This document shows positions 36,052-44,555 of a stretch of 64,000 nucleotides of DNA, in pieces. The notes under the pieces are model-generated. The model was not told the origin of the DNA and ran no database searches. It worked only from the letters and a program-made list of their open reading frames with translations. The stretch spans positions 186,001 to 250,000 of the forward strand of contig CAVTJL010000004.1 in NCBI GenBank assembly GCA_963735065.1, in the 5' to 3' direction. The position numbers were made by a program, and so were the translations under genes. The DNA is from CAVTJL01 sp963735065 (GTDB lineage: Bacteria; Pseudomonadota; Alphaproteobacteria; Geminicoccales; Geminicoccaceae). Each line of letters opens with the position of its first letter. Position 1 is the stretch's first letter.

Positions 36052-37464
36052 TCAGGCCGGTGCCGGTGCCTCGCGCCGGGGCGCTGCTATCCGCCATGCG
36101 GCACTGAGCCCGACGAGGCCCAGCGGCAGGAAGATGCCGAAGATCCAGGGGGCCGCCGCTGCAGCCGTGGCCGGCGCCAGCCCACCGGCGAAACCCGCCA
36201 TGTTGGCGGCCATGCCACTGATCCCGGCGCCGAGGGCGTAGCCGGCGAGCTGGCTCGAGGCCATCGCCGAGGCGCCGGTGGAGCGCTCGTCCGGCGGGAG
36301 ATGCGCGATGGCACGACGCGAGACGAACGCGGCGGCGGCGCCGAAGCCGGCGCCCTGCAGGACGGCGCAGGGCAGAAGCGCGGGGAGCGGGCCGAGGGGA
36401 ACGAGAATGGTGAAGCCGAGCACGCCGGCCAGGACGGTGACGGCGCCGCCGCGGATGAAGAGCGGCTCGAGCGCCGGCCGGGCACCCGCCACGAGCAGGG
36501 CCGCCACGGTCCAGCTCACCGCCTCGACCGTGATCATCAGGCCCGCCTCGACCGGCGAGGCGCCGTAGAGCGTCTCCATCAGGAGAGGCCCATAGACCGT
36601 GAACGGGATCGTCGCCATCGAGAGGGTCAGGCTCATCACGATGCCGGCACCCTGCGGCCGGCGGAGGTCGAAGGCGCCTCGTGGCAGCAGCCTCGCGCGG
36701 CTGTGGCCATCGATCCGCAGGAACGCCACGAGCAGGGCCAGGCCGAGAAGGGCCGTCGCCAGCGCCGTGAGCGCCGAGGCCTCGATGCCGGCGATGGCGA
36801 TGGTCATGATCCCGGCGGAGAGCAGCAGAAGGCGCAACACCGGCGCCGCCCCGCGCTCGACGGGCGGATGCTGGCCGACCTCCAGTGTGCCTGCCGCGAC
36901 CAGCGCCGCCGCTGCGCCCTGCAGGGCGAAGGCGAGGAAGGCGCCGCGCCAGTGCCCGGCCGTGGCGAAGAGGCCGCCGATCAGCGGGCCGACCAGCGCC
37001 GACACGCCCCAGACCCCGGAAAGGAGCGCCAGGAGCCGCGGCCAGGCCGCCTCATCGTAGAGGTGGAAGACGGCGACGAAGGCGGTCGCCACCAGCGAGC
37101 CGCCGCCGATGCCCTGGAGCAGCCGGCCGAGGAGAAGGATCAAGATCGTCGGTGCGACGCCGCTCAGGACACATCCGAAGGCATAGACGCAAGCTGCTCC
37201 CACGATGGCGCCGCGCAGCCCGAAGTGGCCGGCGAGACGGGCCGCGGTGATGCCGGCCACGATGGAGCCCAGCTGGTAGAGCAGCACGGGCCAGCCGATG
37301 ACGGCGAGCCCGCCGATCTCGGCAACCGCGCTCGGCATCACGGTGGCGACAACGAGGGAGTCGGCGGCGTGGAGCCAGATGCAGAAGCCGAGCGCGGCAA
37401 GGCATCCCAGCCCACGTGCGCGGAGAATGTCCCGCCATCGGCCCTTCAGCGCCCCGTCGCTCAT
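36052..37464 (-). CDS. MFS transporter (14-span-like exporter)
   Basis: A 470-residue multi-spanning MFS protein. Visible features include WLHAADSLVVATVMPSAVAEIGG near the N-terminus, LLGRLLQGIGGGSLVA (about residue 112), SALVGPLIGGLFA (motif C-like, about 155), and a C-terminal half with ISGMAANMAGFAGG. It is divergent from a SufR-like regulator gene across about 105 bp that contains AT-rich repeats, so this exporter is probably that regulator's target. Substrate unknown. Confidence 0.87.
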   Translation of the reverse strand: MSDGALKGRWRDILRARGLGCLAALGFCIWLHAADSLVVATVMPSAVAEIGGLAVIGWPVLLYQLGSIVAGITAARLAGHFGLRGAIVGAACVYAFGCVLSGVAPTILILLLGRLLQGIGGGSLVATAFVAVFHLYDEAAWPRLLALLSGVWGVSALVGPLIGGLFATAGHWRGAFLAFALQGAAAALVAAGTLEVGQHPPVERGAAPVLRLLLLSAGIMTIAIAGIEASALTALATALLGLALLVAFLRIDGHSRARLLPRGAFDLRRPQGAGIVMSLTLSMATIPFTVYGPLLMETLYGASPVEAGLMITVEAVSWTVAALLVAGARPALEPLFIRGGAVTVLAGVLGFTILVPLGPLPALLPCAVLQGAGFGAAAAFVSRRAIAHLPPDERSTGASAMASSQLAGYALGAGISGMAANMAGFAGGLAPATAAAAAPWIFGIFLPLGLVGLSAAWRIAAPRREAPAPA

Positions 37465-37492
37465 CCCTGGCCCCGGCCATTAAGCAGGTCTC

Positions 37493-37540
37493 GGCTTGCT
37501 AAAAGGTTGGCAATTTTAAAGCAAGCCCAATCTTGCTAAT
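37493..37540. promoter_or_regulatory. AT-rich operator region with GGCTTGCT...AGCAAGCC inverted repeat
   Basis: GGCTTGCT at 37493-37500 pairs with AGCAAGCC at 37520-37527, and CTTGCTAA recurs as a direct copy at 37495-37502 and 37532-37539. The stretch is strikingly AT-rich for this genome and lies between the MFS exporter and the SufR-like regulator start codons. Probable binding site of the regulator. Confidence 0.6.
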
Positions 37541-37569
37541 CTCCGCATAGCCCGAGCGGTGGAGTGCCG

Positions 37570-38193
37570 ATGGTGGAGAGTCAGGATGACGTGCTGGTCT
37601 TCCTGAAACGTCGCGACGAGGCGACCACGATCGAGATCGCGCAGCACCTGGGCGTCACCGTCCAGGCGGCGCGCGAGCGGCTCGGTCGCCTCGCGGCGCG
37701 GGGGGTCCTGGGCTTCGAGGACCGAAGAGCAGGCGTGGGCCGGCCGCAGCGCCAGTGGCGGCTGGCCGAGGCGTCCGCTGCACAGTTCCCGGACAGGCAC
37801 GGGCAGCTCGCCGTGGAGCTGGTCGAGGCCATCCACGAGGAGCTGGGCGAGGCGGCGCTCGACCGGGTGATCGATCGGCGCTCGATGCGCCAGCTCGCGG
37901 CCTATCGGCGGGCTTTGGCGCCCGAGCGGACGCTCGAGGCGAAGCTGACGGCATTGGCGCGGCTGCGCTCCGAGGAGGGCTACATGGCCCGCGCGGAACG
38001 GTGTGGCGACGCCTTTGTGCTGATCGAGGACCACTGCCCGATCTGCGCCGTGGCCCGCACCTGCCAGGGCTTCTGTCGCTCTGAGCTCGAGATCTTTCGC
38101 CTGGTGCTGGGAAGCGCCTGCCGTGTCGAGCGGACCGACCATCTCATCGCCGGCGCTAGGCGCTGCGCTTACCGCGTCGAGCCGTCGGAATGA
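37570..38193 (+). CDS. SufR-like winged-helix regulator with Fe-S cysteine motif
   Basis: A 207-residue regulator. N-terminal winged helix (TTIEIAQHLGVTVQAARERLGRL, about residues 18-42, then GRPQRQWRLAE). The C-terminal part carries the SufR-type cysteine set: EDHCPICAVARTCQGFCRSELEIF (cysteines at about 155-168) and the terminal RCAYRV. In SufR and relatives these Cys hold a 4Fe-4S or 2Fe-2S cluster that senses iron or oxidative stress. ATG at 37570 with GGAG 5 bases upstream. No suf operon is adjacent; the divergent gene is an MFS exporter. Confidence 0.85.
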   Translation: MVESQDDVLVFLKRRDEATTIEIAQHLGVTVQAARERLGRLAARGVLGFEDRRAGVGRPQRQWRLAEASAAQFPDRHGQLAVELVEAIHEELGEAALDRVIDRRSMRQLAAYRRALAPERTLEAKLTALARLRSEEGYMARAERCGDAFVLIEDHCPICAVARTCQGFCRSELEIFRLVLGSACRVERTDHLIAGARRCAYRVEPSE

Positions 38194-38416
38194 CGGGAAT
38201 TGCGGTATCGCTCCACCCAACTTCAGGCTCTCCGTGCCGGCCGCGTCGCCCTGCGTCGCCTGGGTTCGCGCCTGCGTGTTCGGTCCCGAATTACGCTGAC
38301 ACTCCACTCAGTTCCCGTTTGCTGCAGCGCTTCCATTCCACGTAGACACCACGCTGAAGCTCGGTAGCGGAGAAGGGCGCCGCACAGCCGCCAGCCCCCG
38401 ATCCAGCAAGCAACCG

Positions 38417-38863
38417 TCAGGACAAATAAAGCGCCCGTTCCGCCGTCCGCCGGCTGGTCAGGCCTGGAACCGGCTGCAGCACGCCGTTCACGCGGGTCTT
38501 GTTCCATAGGAGGAACGCGTTGGCCGCCGCGGTCGTGTTGCCGGCCAGATGCTCCCGGAGGACGGTGGAGCTGCGGAAATTCGCCGAGCCGATGTTGAAG
38601 CAGAGAGAAACCATCGCCGCGAACTGATCGTCGCTCGGGTTTTTTGTCGGTGTCGCATCCTCTACCGCCGACTCGGCGCTCACGAGATCGTCCTGCAGCG
38701 CCTGCAGGGCCTCCTCCATGGTGATGTGCATCCCCGGCTGCACACCCCGTGTGTGGCCGTAGCCGATCGTCCAGATGCCGGCGACGTCCTGATAGGCGTC
38801 GAGCTTCACGCCCTCGAAATGCTTGATCAGGTCGAGCCCCGCCTGATTGATCGCTCGCGTCAT
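38417..38863 (-). CDS. Phage-type lysozyme (T4-like, GH24)
   Basis: A 148-residue peptidoglycan hydrolase. The catalytic triad region of GH24 is present: HFEGVKLDAYQDVAGIWTIGYGHT gives Glu17, Asp26 and Thr32 in T4-lysozyme spacing. NIGSANFRSSTVLREHL follows, and the C-terminus is GLTSRRTAERALYLS. It lacks a signal peptide or membrane anchor, as for lysozymes that rely on a holin. No holin, spanin, tail or integrase gene is nearby, so it is probably a prophage remnant or domesticated gene. The 223-bp region downstream holds nothing I recognise. Confidence 0.88.
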   Translation of the reverse strand: MTRAINQAGLDLIKHFEGVKLDAYQDVAGIWTIGYGHTRGVQPGMHITMEEALQALQDDLVSAESAVEDATPTKNPSDDQFAAMVSLCFNIGSANFRSSTVLREHLAGNTTAAANAFLLWNKTRVNGVLQPVPGLTSRRTAERALYLS

Positions 38864-39064
38864 GACCTGCTCCCTCGATCACAGCCACGCCGTCCGGAGC
38901 ACGGACGCTGCCGAGAATAGCACGCCATCCTCTCGTAAAATAGCCCGGGAGCTTGGTGCATTGGAGGCGAGGACGCCGCTCATCACACAGATAGCGGTCG
39001 ACGCTCGGGCGAGACGAGGCCAAGCGAGCCGCGCGCGAGCGGCGAAAGGCTCTTCAATCCATGG

Positions 39065-39093
39065 TTGACAGAAGGGATATAGTCCGATACATA
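39065..39093 (+). promoter_or_regulatory. Sigma-70-like promoter TTGACA-17-TACATA, possibly giving a leaderless mRNA
   Basis: TTGACA at 39065-39070 and TACATA at 39088-39093 with exactly 17 bp between them. The ATG of the next gene is at 39101, where transcription would start, and no ribosome binding site precedes it. Confidence 0.6.
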
Positions 39094-39100
39094 GACCCAC

Positions 39101-39889
39101 ATGCCTCGCGTGCTCACCCGTTCCCCCATCAAGATGCCCGGCACCCGCCAGTGCCGGCTCGCCCGACGTCTCGCCGCCGGTCTCTCCCCGGCCGAGATCA
39201 AAAGGCTCGACACGGCGACCGAGGAGGACATCGAGGCCTTTGTCAGCGACCGGGACCTCTCCCGCCTGGTCGAGCAGTACGCCGCCGTCCGTGATCTTCC
39301 CCTGCCCGAGCGGCAGGCCCGCCTGTTCGAGACGGCGTGGCTGGAGCTCTCGAGCCTCATCGACGTCGGCGACCGCCGCGCGATGCTCTTCGTCGTCTAT
39401 CAGGCGAACCGGGCGCGGCATCCGGTGAGGCACCTCGTCAAGCTGGTGGTCGAGCGCTTCGAGAACGTGCGCCAGCCCTACGAGCGACGGGACACGCCTT
39501 CGCCCGCCGGCTCCTCGCCCGAGACGATGCAGGGCTACGGCCAGCATCCGCTGGGCCCGGCGCAGGAGGCCATCAACCGCCTCGTCGACTTTCTGCCGGC
39601 TCAGGCGGGCGAGGCTGTTCTCGTCAGGGCCGAGCTCGAGCCGGCAGCGGCCGAGGCTCCCGTCGAGGAGCCGGCCGCGGCAACCGAAGAAATTCCCCCC
39701 GGCGATGCTGGCGATCCCGCCTCCGCCGACGACGAGCCCCTTCCACCGCTCGCCGCCATGGCCCGGGCCAACCCGGCGCTGGCGGAGTGGATCATCGCGC
39801 GCATCGAGAAGCGCCTGATCGAGCTGGGCGAGCCGCCCGAGCCCGACGACCCGAGAAGGGTCGCGGGCCACAAACCCCTCGGCCCTTGA
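39101..39889 (+). CDS. Unknown protein with N-terminal helical domain and acidic Pro/Ala-rich tail
   Basis: A 262-residue protein I do not recognise. Residues 10-50 (GTRQCRLARRLAAGLSPAEIK, then EEDIEAFVSDRDL) look like a short helix-turn-helix or adaptor domain. Residues 50-130 are helical (FETAWLELSSLIDVG). From about residue 165 the protein is rich in Ala, Glu and Pro and probably disordered, and it ends in a helical IIARIEKRLIELG segment. No membrane span. The coding bias is strong and the gene has a near-consensus promoter directly upstream, so it is likely real. Confidence 0.7.
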   Translation: MPRVLTRSPIKMPGTRQCRLARRLAAGLSPAEIKRLDTATEEDIEAFVSDRDLSRLVEQYAAVRDLPLPERQARLFETAWLELSSLIDVGDRRAMLFVVYQANRARHPVRHLVKLVVERFENVRQPYERRDTPSPAGSSPETMQGYGQHPLGPAQEAINRLVDFLPAQAGEAVLVRAELEPAAAEAPVEEPAAATEEIPPGDAGDPASADDEPLPPLAAMARANPALAEWIIARIEKRLIELGEPPEPDDPRRVAGHKPLGP

Positions 39890-39921
39890 GTGACAAAAGA
39901 AAAAAGAAATCGGTGTGAGGA

Positions 39922-39978
39922 GCGACGTCTCGAAGCAGCGCGAGGCGGCGCCGGTGCTCGATTCCCATGCGCGGATGC
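39922..39978 (+). pseudogene. Fragment of a paralogous cyclase gene (linker region)
   Basis: 25 bases at 39922-39946 are identical to 34884-34908 in the cyclase gene and similarity continues over about 57 bp. In the cyclase frame it reads DVSKQREA then VLDSHARM, against DVSKQREA and MLDSYARM. No cyclase catalytic sequence follows. It is a relic of a duplicated cyclase copy or paralog. Confidence 0.65.
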
Positions 39979-40059
39979 AGCTGCTAGAGGGATCCAGGGC
40001 CCGTCACGGTCGGAGGGCTTCTTCGGTTCCCAGGAAACCAGACACCGGGAGCTGCGGCC

Positions 40060-40678
40060 ATGCCGGCGGACACGGAAGGCCTCCTGACGAAGCCCCTCAC
40101 ATCGGACCTCTGGCCCGACCTCGAGCGCCTCTTCGGGCCCGGAGCGCGGGGCCTGCGCCGGCTGCTGGTGCATGTGGTTTCGCCTCGGCCGGCCCGAGTG
40201 GACCGCCGCCGGCCGCGGTGGCCGCAAGGTGATGTTCAAGGAGCTTGTCGAGGCCGGCCCGCCGCCGGGCCTGCTCGCCTATGCCGACGGCGTGCCCATG
40301 GGGTGGGTCGCCGTCGCCCCGCGTGACGATCACGCCCAGATCGGCCGCTCGCGCATCATGCGGCCGGTCGACGAGGCGCCCGCGCACGCCATCACCTGCT
40401 TTTATCTGGCGCCGCGCTGGCGGCGGCGTGGGCTGATGCGGCCGCTGATCGAGGCGGCAGTCGGCTTCGCGCGCGGGCAGGGTGCTGCCCTCGTCGAGGC
40501 CTATCCCTTCGACCCGCCCGCCGGCAAGCGCATCAGCGGCGGCTTTCACGGCATCGCCGGCGCCTTCGCCGACCACGGCTTCGTCGAGGTCGCCCGCCGC
40601 TCGCCGGCCCGGCCGGTGATGCGTCTGGCCCTTCAGCCCGCCTTCGCACCCGATCGCAGGAGGCCCTCGGCCGTGTAG
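40060..40678 (+). pseudogene. GNAT family N-acetyltransferase, frameshifted near the N-terminus
   Basis: Acetyl-CoA dependent acetyltransferase. The N-terminus (LTSDLWPDLERLFGP) reads from ATG 40060 after GGGAG. Near 40135-40150 an extra G in GGGCCCGG shifts the frame; removing it gives LFGPERGACAGCWCMW, the usual family sequence. The rest is intact: FYLAPRWRRRGLMRPLIEAA (about residue 125) is the acetyl-CoA binding motif A. The 3' end overlaps the rarD gene by 46 bp convergently. If the downstream ATG-like start near 40172 were used, the conserved N-terminus would be missing. Confidence 0.78.
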
Positions 40679-41547
40679 ACGCCCAGCGCCAACCAGACGA
40701 GCATGAAGGTGACGAGGCGGGCCTGGTCCAGCGGCTCGCCGAAGATCCACACACCGGCGACGAAAAGCCAGCTCGGCACGATGTAGCCCAGAAGGCCGAC
40801 CGTGGTGTAGTCGAGCCGCTTCGCCCCGAAATGAAAGAGCGAGAGCGCCAGCACGGTCGAGGCGCCGCCGATGATGAGCAGAAGATCGATGAGCGGCACG
40901 GAGGGGCCGAAGACGAGCGTGCCCTCTGCCGCCGTCCAGCCGAGGACCGCCAGGCCGAAGGGCAGGGCGATCAGGCACTCGACGAACATGCCGGCGAGCG
41001 GCGCCACGGGCAGGCGCTTGCGGATCGCCCCGTAGCTGCTGAAGCTGAACGCGAGGAAAAGCGCCAGCAGCGGCAGGTGGTCCTGCCTGAGGAGAAGGTT
41101 GAGGACGGCCAGGATGGCGATGCCCACCGCCACCCACTGCCCCGGCCGCAGGCGCTCGCCCAGGAAGATCATGCCGATCGCGACCGAGACGATCGGCCCG
41201 AGGAAGTAGCCGAGGCTCGCCTCCAGCACGCGGTTCTGCACGACGGCCAGCACGTAGACCAGCCAGTTGGCCATGATCAGCGCCGCCGTGACGAGCAGCA
41301 CCGCCATCGACCGGCGGTCACGCAGGGCGGCCAGCACCTGACGCCCGAGCCCGCCGAAGGGCAGGCAGCACAAGAGCGCCACGATCGACCACAGCGACCG
41401 CTGCGCCACGATCTCGAGCGGCCCCACCTCGGTCAGCGCCTTGAAAAGAAAAGGATAGGCGGCCCAGATGAGGAAGCATCCGCCCATGGCCGCAAGGCCG
41501 ACGCGTGGCGTGCCGGCGGCGTGCTCGTGCAGCGTTCGCGCCGTCAT
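40633..41547 (-). CDS. rarD: RarD-type EamA/DMT transporter
   Basis: Inner-membrane protein of 304 residues with ten predicted spans and two EamA repeats. The N-terminal GCFLIWAAYPFLFKALTEVGPLEIVAQRSLWS and the EASLGYFLGPIVSVAIGMIFLGERL segment (about residue 110) are typical of RarD. Members are tied to chloramphenicol sensitivity and probably export small metabolites. Its ATG overlaps the stop of mobA (ATGA), so both come from one transcript. Confidence 0.9.
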   Translation of the reverse strand: MTARTLHEHAAGTPRVGLAAMGGCFLIWAAYPFLFKALTEVGPLEIVAQRSLWSIVALLCCLPFGGLGRQVLAALRDRRSMAVLLVTAALIMANWLVYVLAVVQNRVLEASLGYFLGPIVSVAIGMIFLGERLRPGQWVAVGIAILAVLNLLLRQDHLPLLALFLAFSFSSYGAIRKRLPVAPLAGMFVECLIALPFGLAVLGWTAAEGTLVFGPSVPLIDLLLIIGGASTVLALSLFHFGAKRLDYTTVGLLGYIVPSWLFVAGVWIFGEPLDQARLVTFMLVWLALGVYTAEGLLRSGAKAG

Positions 41548-42170
41548 GTGGGCCCACCGGCCGCGAGCCGCTCGGCCTCGGCAAGATCCTCGGGCGTGTT
41601 GACGTTGAGGAAGGGATCGATGGGGGTGGTCGCGAAGGAGACGGTCGCGAGGCGGTAGCGCCGGGTCCAGGCGTCGATCTTGCGGAGACCCTCGCCCACG
41701 AGGGCGGCGCGAAGCTCGTCACGAAGGCGCACCGGCCACAGGCCGAAGACCGGATGCGTGCGCCCCCCCGACGCGGCGCAGGCGAGATCGGCACCCTCGG
41801 CCTCGGCCGTCTCCACCAGCCGCGTCACGAGATCGATGGGGAGGAAGGGCGTGTCGGTTGCGATCGAGACGAGCCAGGGAAGGTCCGGCCGCTCGGCCGC
41901 GGCCCAGTCGAGCCCGGCCAGCACCCCGGCCAACGGCCCCGCGAAGCCCGGCACGCCGTCGGCCACGACGGGCAGCCGGAAGCCCTCGAAGCGCGCTGGA
42001 TCGCCGTTGGCGTTGAGCACGATCCCGCCCACCTGCGGGCGCACCCGCCGGGCGACGTGCTCGAGCAGCGTTCGCCCGCCGAGCCGGCGCAGGCATTTGT
42101 CGCCGCCCCCCATCCGACGCGCCTGCCCGCCGGCGAGGAGAAGCGCCAGGACCTTCTTGCTCGTTGCCAT
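41544..42170 (-). CDS. mobA: Molybdenum cofactor guanylyltransferase
   Basis: Adds GMP to molybdopterin to make the guanine dinucleotide cofactor used by DMSO-reductase-type enzymes such as formate dehydrogenase. The 208-residue protein has the nucleotide-binding loop LLAGGQARRMGGGDKCL (about residue 13), then GPLAGVLAGLDW and SIATDTPFLPIDLV (metal-binding Asp, about 108), and the C-terminal NVNTPEDLAEAE. ATG at 42170. The fdhD gene at 59 kb makes a molybdenum formate dehydrogenase in this genome likely. The 248-bp region upstream holds nothing else recognised. Confidence 0.93.
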   Translation of the reverse strand: MATSKKVLALLLAGGQARRMGGGDKCLRRLGGRTLLEHVARRVRPQVGGIVLNANGDPARFEGFRLPVVADGVPGFAGPLAGVLAGLDWAAAERPDLPWLVSIATDTPFLPIDLVTRLVETAEAEGADLACAASGGRTHPVFGLWPVRLRDELRAALVGEGLRKIDAWTRRYRLATVSFATTPIDPFLNVNTPEDLAEAERLAAGGPT

Positions 42171-42418
42171 GCTCCCCGATCCCCAGAGCGGAACGACCCG
42201 CGATGATCGGGCCATTCCACAGGAAACGGGCGACGGATGGAACGGCCATCCCGGCCGTGCCGGAGGGGCCCAACTGAGCCTTGCCGCAGACGGCATGCAG
42301 GTGCTCACCGGAACGCTAGGCGCTTGCCCTTCGGTGGGGCTATCGTCCCCGGCCCGGTCGGGAGGAGGAGACTGGCGCTCCTGTCCGGCCGAGATGCTGG
42401 CAACAACCGGTCGAGGGC

Positions 42419-43498
42419 ATGGCAGTCTTGGCCCAATCCTGGCTCGCGCGCCACCGCGCCCGCCTCTGGCTTGCGGCGCGCATGATGATCTCGGTGACGC
42501 TGACCTATGCGCTGGCCGCAGGTCTCCATCTCGCGCAGGGCTACTGGGCCGTCCTCACGACCATCATCGTCACCCAGAACAGCGTCGGCGGCTCCCTGAA
42601 GGCGGCGATGGACCGCTTGGCCGGCTCGATCTGTGGCGCGCTGGTCGGTGCCGTCGTGGCGATCCTGATCCCGCACCATGCGCCGCTGGAGCTCGGTCTC
42701 GCCCTTGTCGTCGCGCTGACGCCGCTCGTCCTGCTGACCGCCTACGTTCCGAGCTACCGCATAGCGCCCATCACGGCGATCATCGTGATGCTGAGCACGG
42801 GCTCCGCGACGCTGGGCCCGCTCGACTACGCGCTCGACCGCGTGCTCGAGATCATGCTCGGATCGGTCGTGGGCGTGGTGGTGTCCCTGCTCATAGCGCC
42901 CGCCCGGGCGCACGAGCAGGTGCGCGAGGCAGCGGCCGAGGCCGCCCTGATGCTGGCGCAGGTCATGACGGGGCTGGCGCCCGCGGTGCGCACCGGCGCC
43001 CCGGATCTCGGCACGACCCCGACGCGCCTGCAGGCCACGCTCAGCCGCCTCGGCACCGCCGCCCAGGAAGCTTCCCGGGAGCGCCGCAGCCGACTGTCCG
43101 ACCATCCGGACCCGGAGCCTCTGTTTCGCACGCTGAGACGGCTGCAGCACGACGTCATGGCCCTGAACCGGATGTTCGGAACGCCCTGGCCCGATCGTGT
43201 CGACCAGGTGCTGGCGCGGCCATGGTCGACCTGCGCGCTCGCCGTCGCTGAGGAGCTGCGTGCGCTCGCAGCCGTGCTGCCGGCGCGGCGGCAGCCGCCC
43301 GACACGGCGGGGCGGCACGCTGCGGTGGCCGACCTCATAGCGGCGATCGAGGGTGCTCGTCGCGAGGGCATCACTCGCGAGCTTCCGACCGACGCCGTCG
43401 GGCGCATCCTCGGCACGGCGTTCAGGATCGAGCAGCTGCAGAGCGATCTGGACGATCTGATCGAGCGGACGCGCGGCGTGGCCTTGTCGCCGGCATAG
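42419..43498 (+). CDS. FUSC family membrane protein (aromatic acid exporter-like)
   Basis: A 359-residue membrane protein. The N-terminal half has about six spans with the FUSC pattern (QGYWAVLTTIIVTQNSVGGSLKAAMDRLAGSICGALVG, in part, about residues 40-75). The C-terminal half (about 165-350) is soluble and helical. Relatives (FusC, YccS, AaeB) export fusaric acid or hydroxybenzoates. No periplasmic adaptor gene is adjacent. Function inferred only at family level. Confidence 0.85.
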   Translation: MAVLAQSWLARHRARLWLAARMMISVTLTYALAAGLHLAQGYWAVLTTIIVTQNSVGGSLKAAMDRLAGSICGALVGAVVAILIPHHAPLELGLALVVALTPLVLLTAYVPSYRIAPITAIIVMLSTGSATLGPLDYALDRVLEIMLGSVVGVVVSLLIAPARAHEQVREAAAEAALMLAQVMTGLAPAVRTGAPDLGTTPTRLQATLSRLGTAAQEASRERRSRLSDHPDPEPLFRTLRRLQHDVMALNRMFGTPWPDRVDQVLARPWSTCALAVAEELRALAAVLPARRQPPDTAGRHAAVADLIAAIEGARREGITRELPTDAVGRILGTAFRIEQLQSDLDDLIERTRGVALSPA

Positions 43499-43531
43499 CC
43501 GGACGCGATGAGCACGGGCTCCGGAGGCTCC

Positions 43532-44437
43532 CTACGCCTCCAGGGCTGCGAGGCGCGCCTTGAGCTGCGGGGTCGCGAAATCGAGGAACGCGCGCAGCTT
43601 GAGCGGCAGCAGCCCGCCGCCGAGGCGCACGAGGCTGACCGGCCAGGGCGCGGGCTCGAACGCCTCGAGAACGATCTCGAGCGCGCCGAGGCGCACCGCG
43701 TCGGCCACCTGGTAGGAGAGAAGGCGCGTGATGCCGAGCCCGGCCATGGCCGCGTCGGCCGCCGCCTCGGCCGTGGTCACGGTGAGGCGCGAGTGGATGC
43801 GGACGGAGGAGGCGGCCTTGCCCTCGCCAAACGTCCACAGCTCGGGCGAGGTCAGCCCCTGGAAGGTGATGCAGGCGTGCGCGGCAAGATCGGCCGGTGT
43901 CTGCGGTCGGCCGTGTCCGGCCGCATAAGCGGGGCTGAGGCAGGTGACGCGGCGGATCTGGCCGAGCCTCGTTGCCACGAGGCTGCTGTCGGGCAGGGCG
44001 CCGATCCGCACGGCGACGTCGATGGGCTCGGCCAGGAGGTCGACCAGGCCGTCGGCCAGCATCAGCCGGATGTCGACCTCGGGAAACGCGCGCAGGAACG
44101 CCGTGACGACGGGGAGGACATGGAGGCGTCCGAAGACGATCGGCGCCGTGATCACGAGGCTGCCCCTGGGCGCCCGATACTCGCCCGACGCGGCCCGCTC
44201 GGCCTCGCCCACCTCCTCGAGGATGCGGCGGCAGGCGGCGAGATAGGCCTCGCCGGCGTCGGTCAGCGTCAGATGGCGGCTCGACCGGTTGAGCAGCCTT
44301 GCCTTCAGATGCGCCTCGAGCTCGGAGACCTTGCGGCTGACGGTGGGGAGCGGCGTGCCCAGGCGACGCGCGGCGCCCGAAAGGCTCCCCGCTTCCACAG
44401 CGGTGACCAGGATCGACATCGCCTCGAGACGGTCCAT
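43532..44437 (-). CDS. LysR family transcriptional regulator
   Basis: A 301-residue regulator of the group near DsdC/AaeR-like members. Winged helix: AVEAGSLSGAARRLGTPLPTVSRKV (about residue 13-40), then SRHLTLTDAGEAYL. Substrate-binding domain from about residue 90. ATG at 44437. Divergent from the carboxymuconolactone-decarboxylase operon (118 bp between starts), which it probably controls. Confidence 0.92.
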   Translation of the reverse strand: MDRLEAMSILVTAVEAGSLSGAARRLGTPLPTVSRKVSELEAHLKARLLNRSSRHLTLTDAGEAYLAACRRILEEVGEAERAASGEYRAPRGSLVITAPIVFGRLHVLPVVTAFLRAFPEVDIRLMLADGLVDLLAEPIDVAVRIGALPDSSLVATRLGQIRRVTCLSPAYAAGHGRPQTPADLAAHACITFQGLTSPELWTFGEGKAASSVRIHSRLTVTTAEAAADAAMAGLGITRLLSYQVADAVRLGALEIVLEAFEPAPWPVSLVRLGGGLLPLKLRAFLDFATPQLKARLAALEA

Positions 44438-44454
44438 CACGCCCTTTCAGAATC

Positions 44455-44490
44455 CGGAAGGCCTTCTTCCGATTTCGCTGTCTACTTCCG
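44455..44490. promoter_or_regulatory. CGGAAG-N5-CTTCCG palindrome in the LysR divergent promoter
   Basis: CGGAAG at 44455-44460 and CTTCCG at 44466-44471 with a 5-bp spacer, plus a further ACTTCCG half site around 44484-44490. It lies 18 bp upstream of the LysR start codon, where autoregulatory LysR sites commonly are. Confidence 0.5.
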
Positions 44491-44555
44491 CCCGCTGGAG
44501 CGGTCTACCTCTTGGGCACAGGCCAGGACGGCCCCGACCGAGAAGGAGGCAACGC

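Noticed and set aside
38417..39889. A prophage around the lysozyme
   Set aside because: No integrase, terminase, capsid, tail or attachment repeats could be seen in the flanking sequence.
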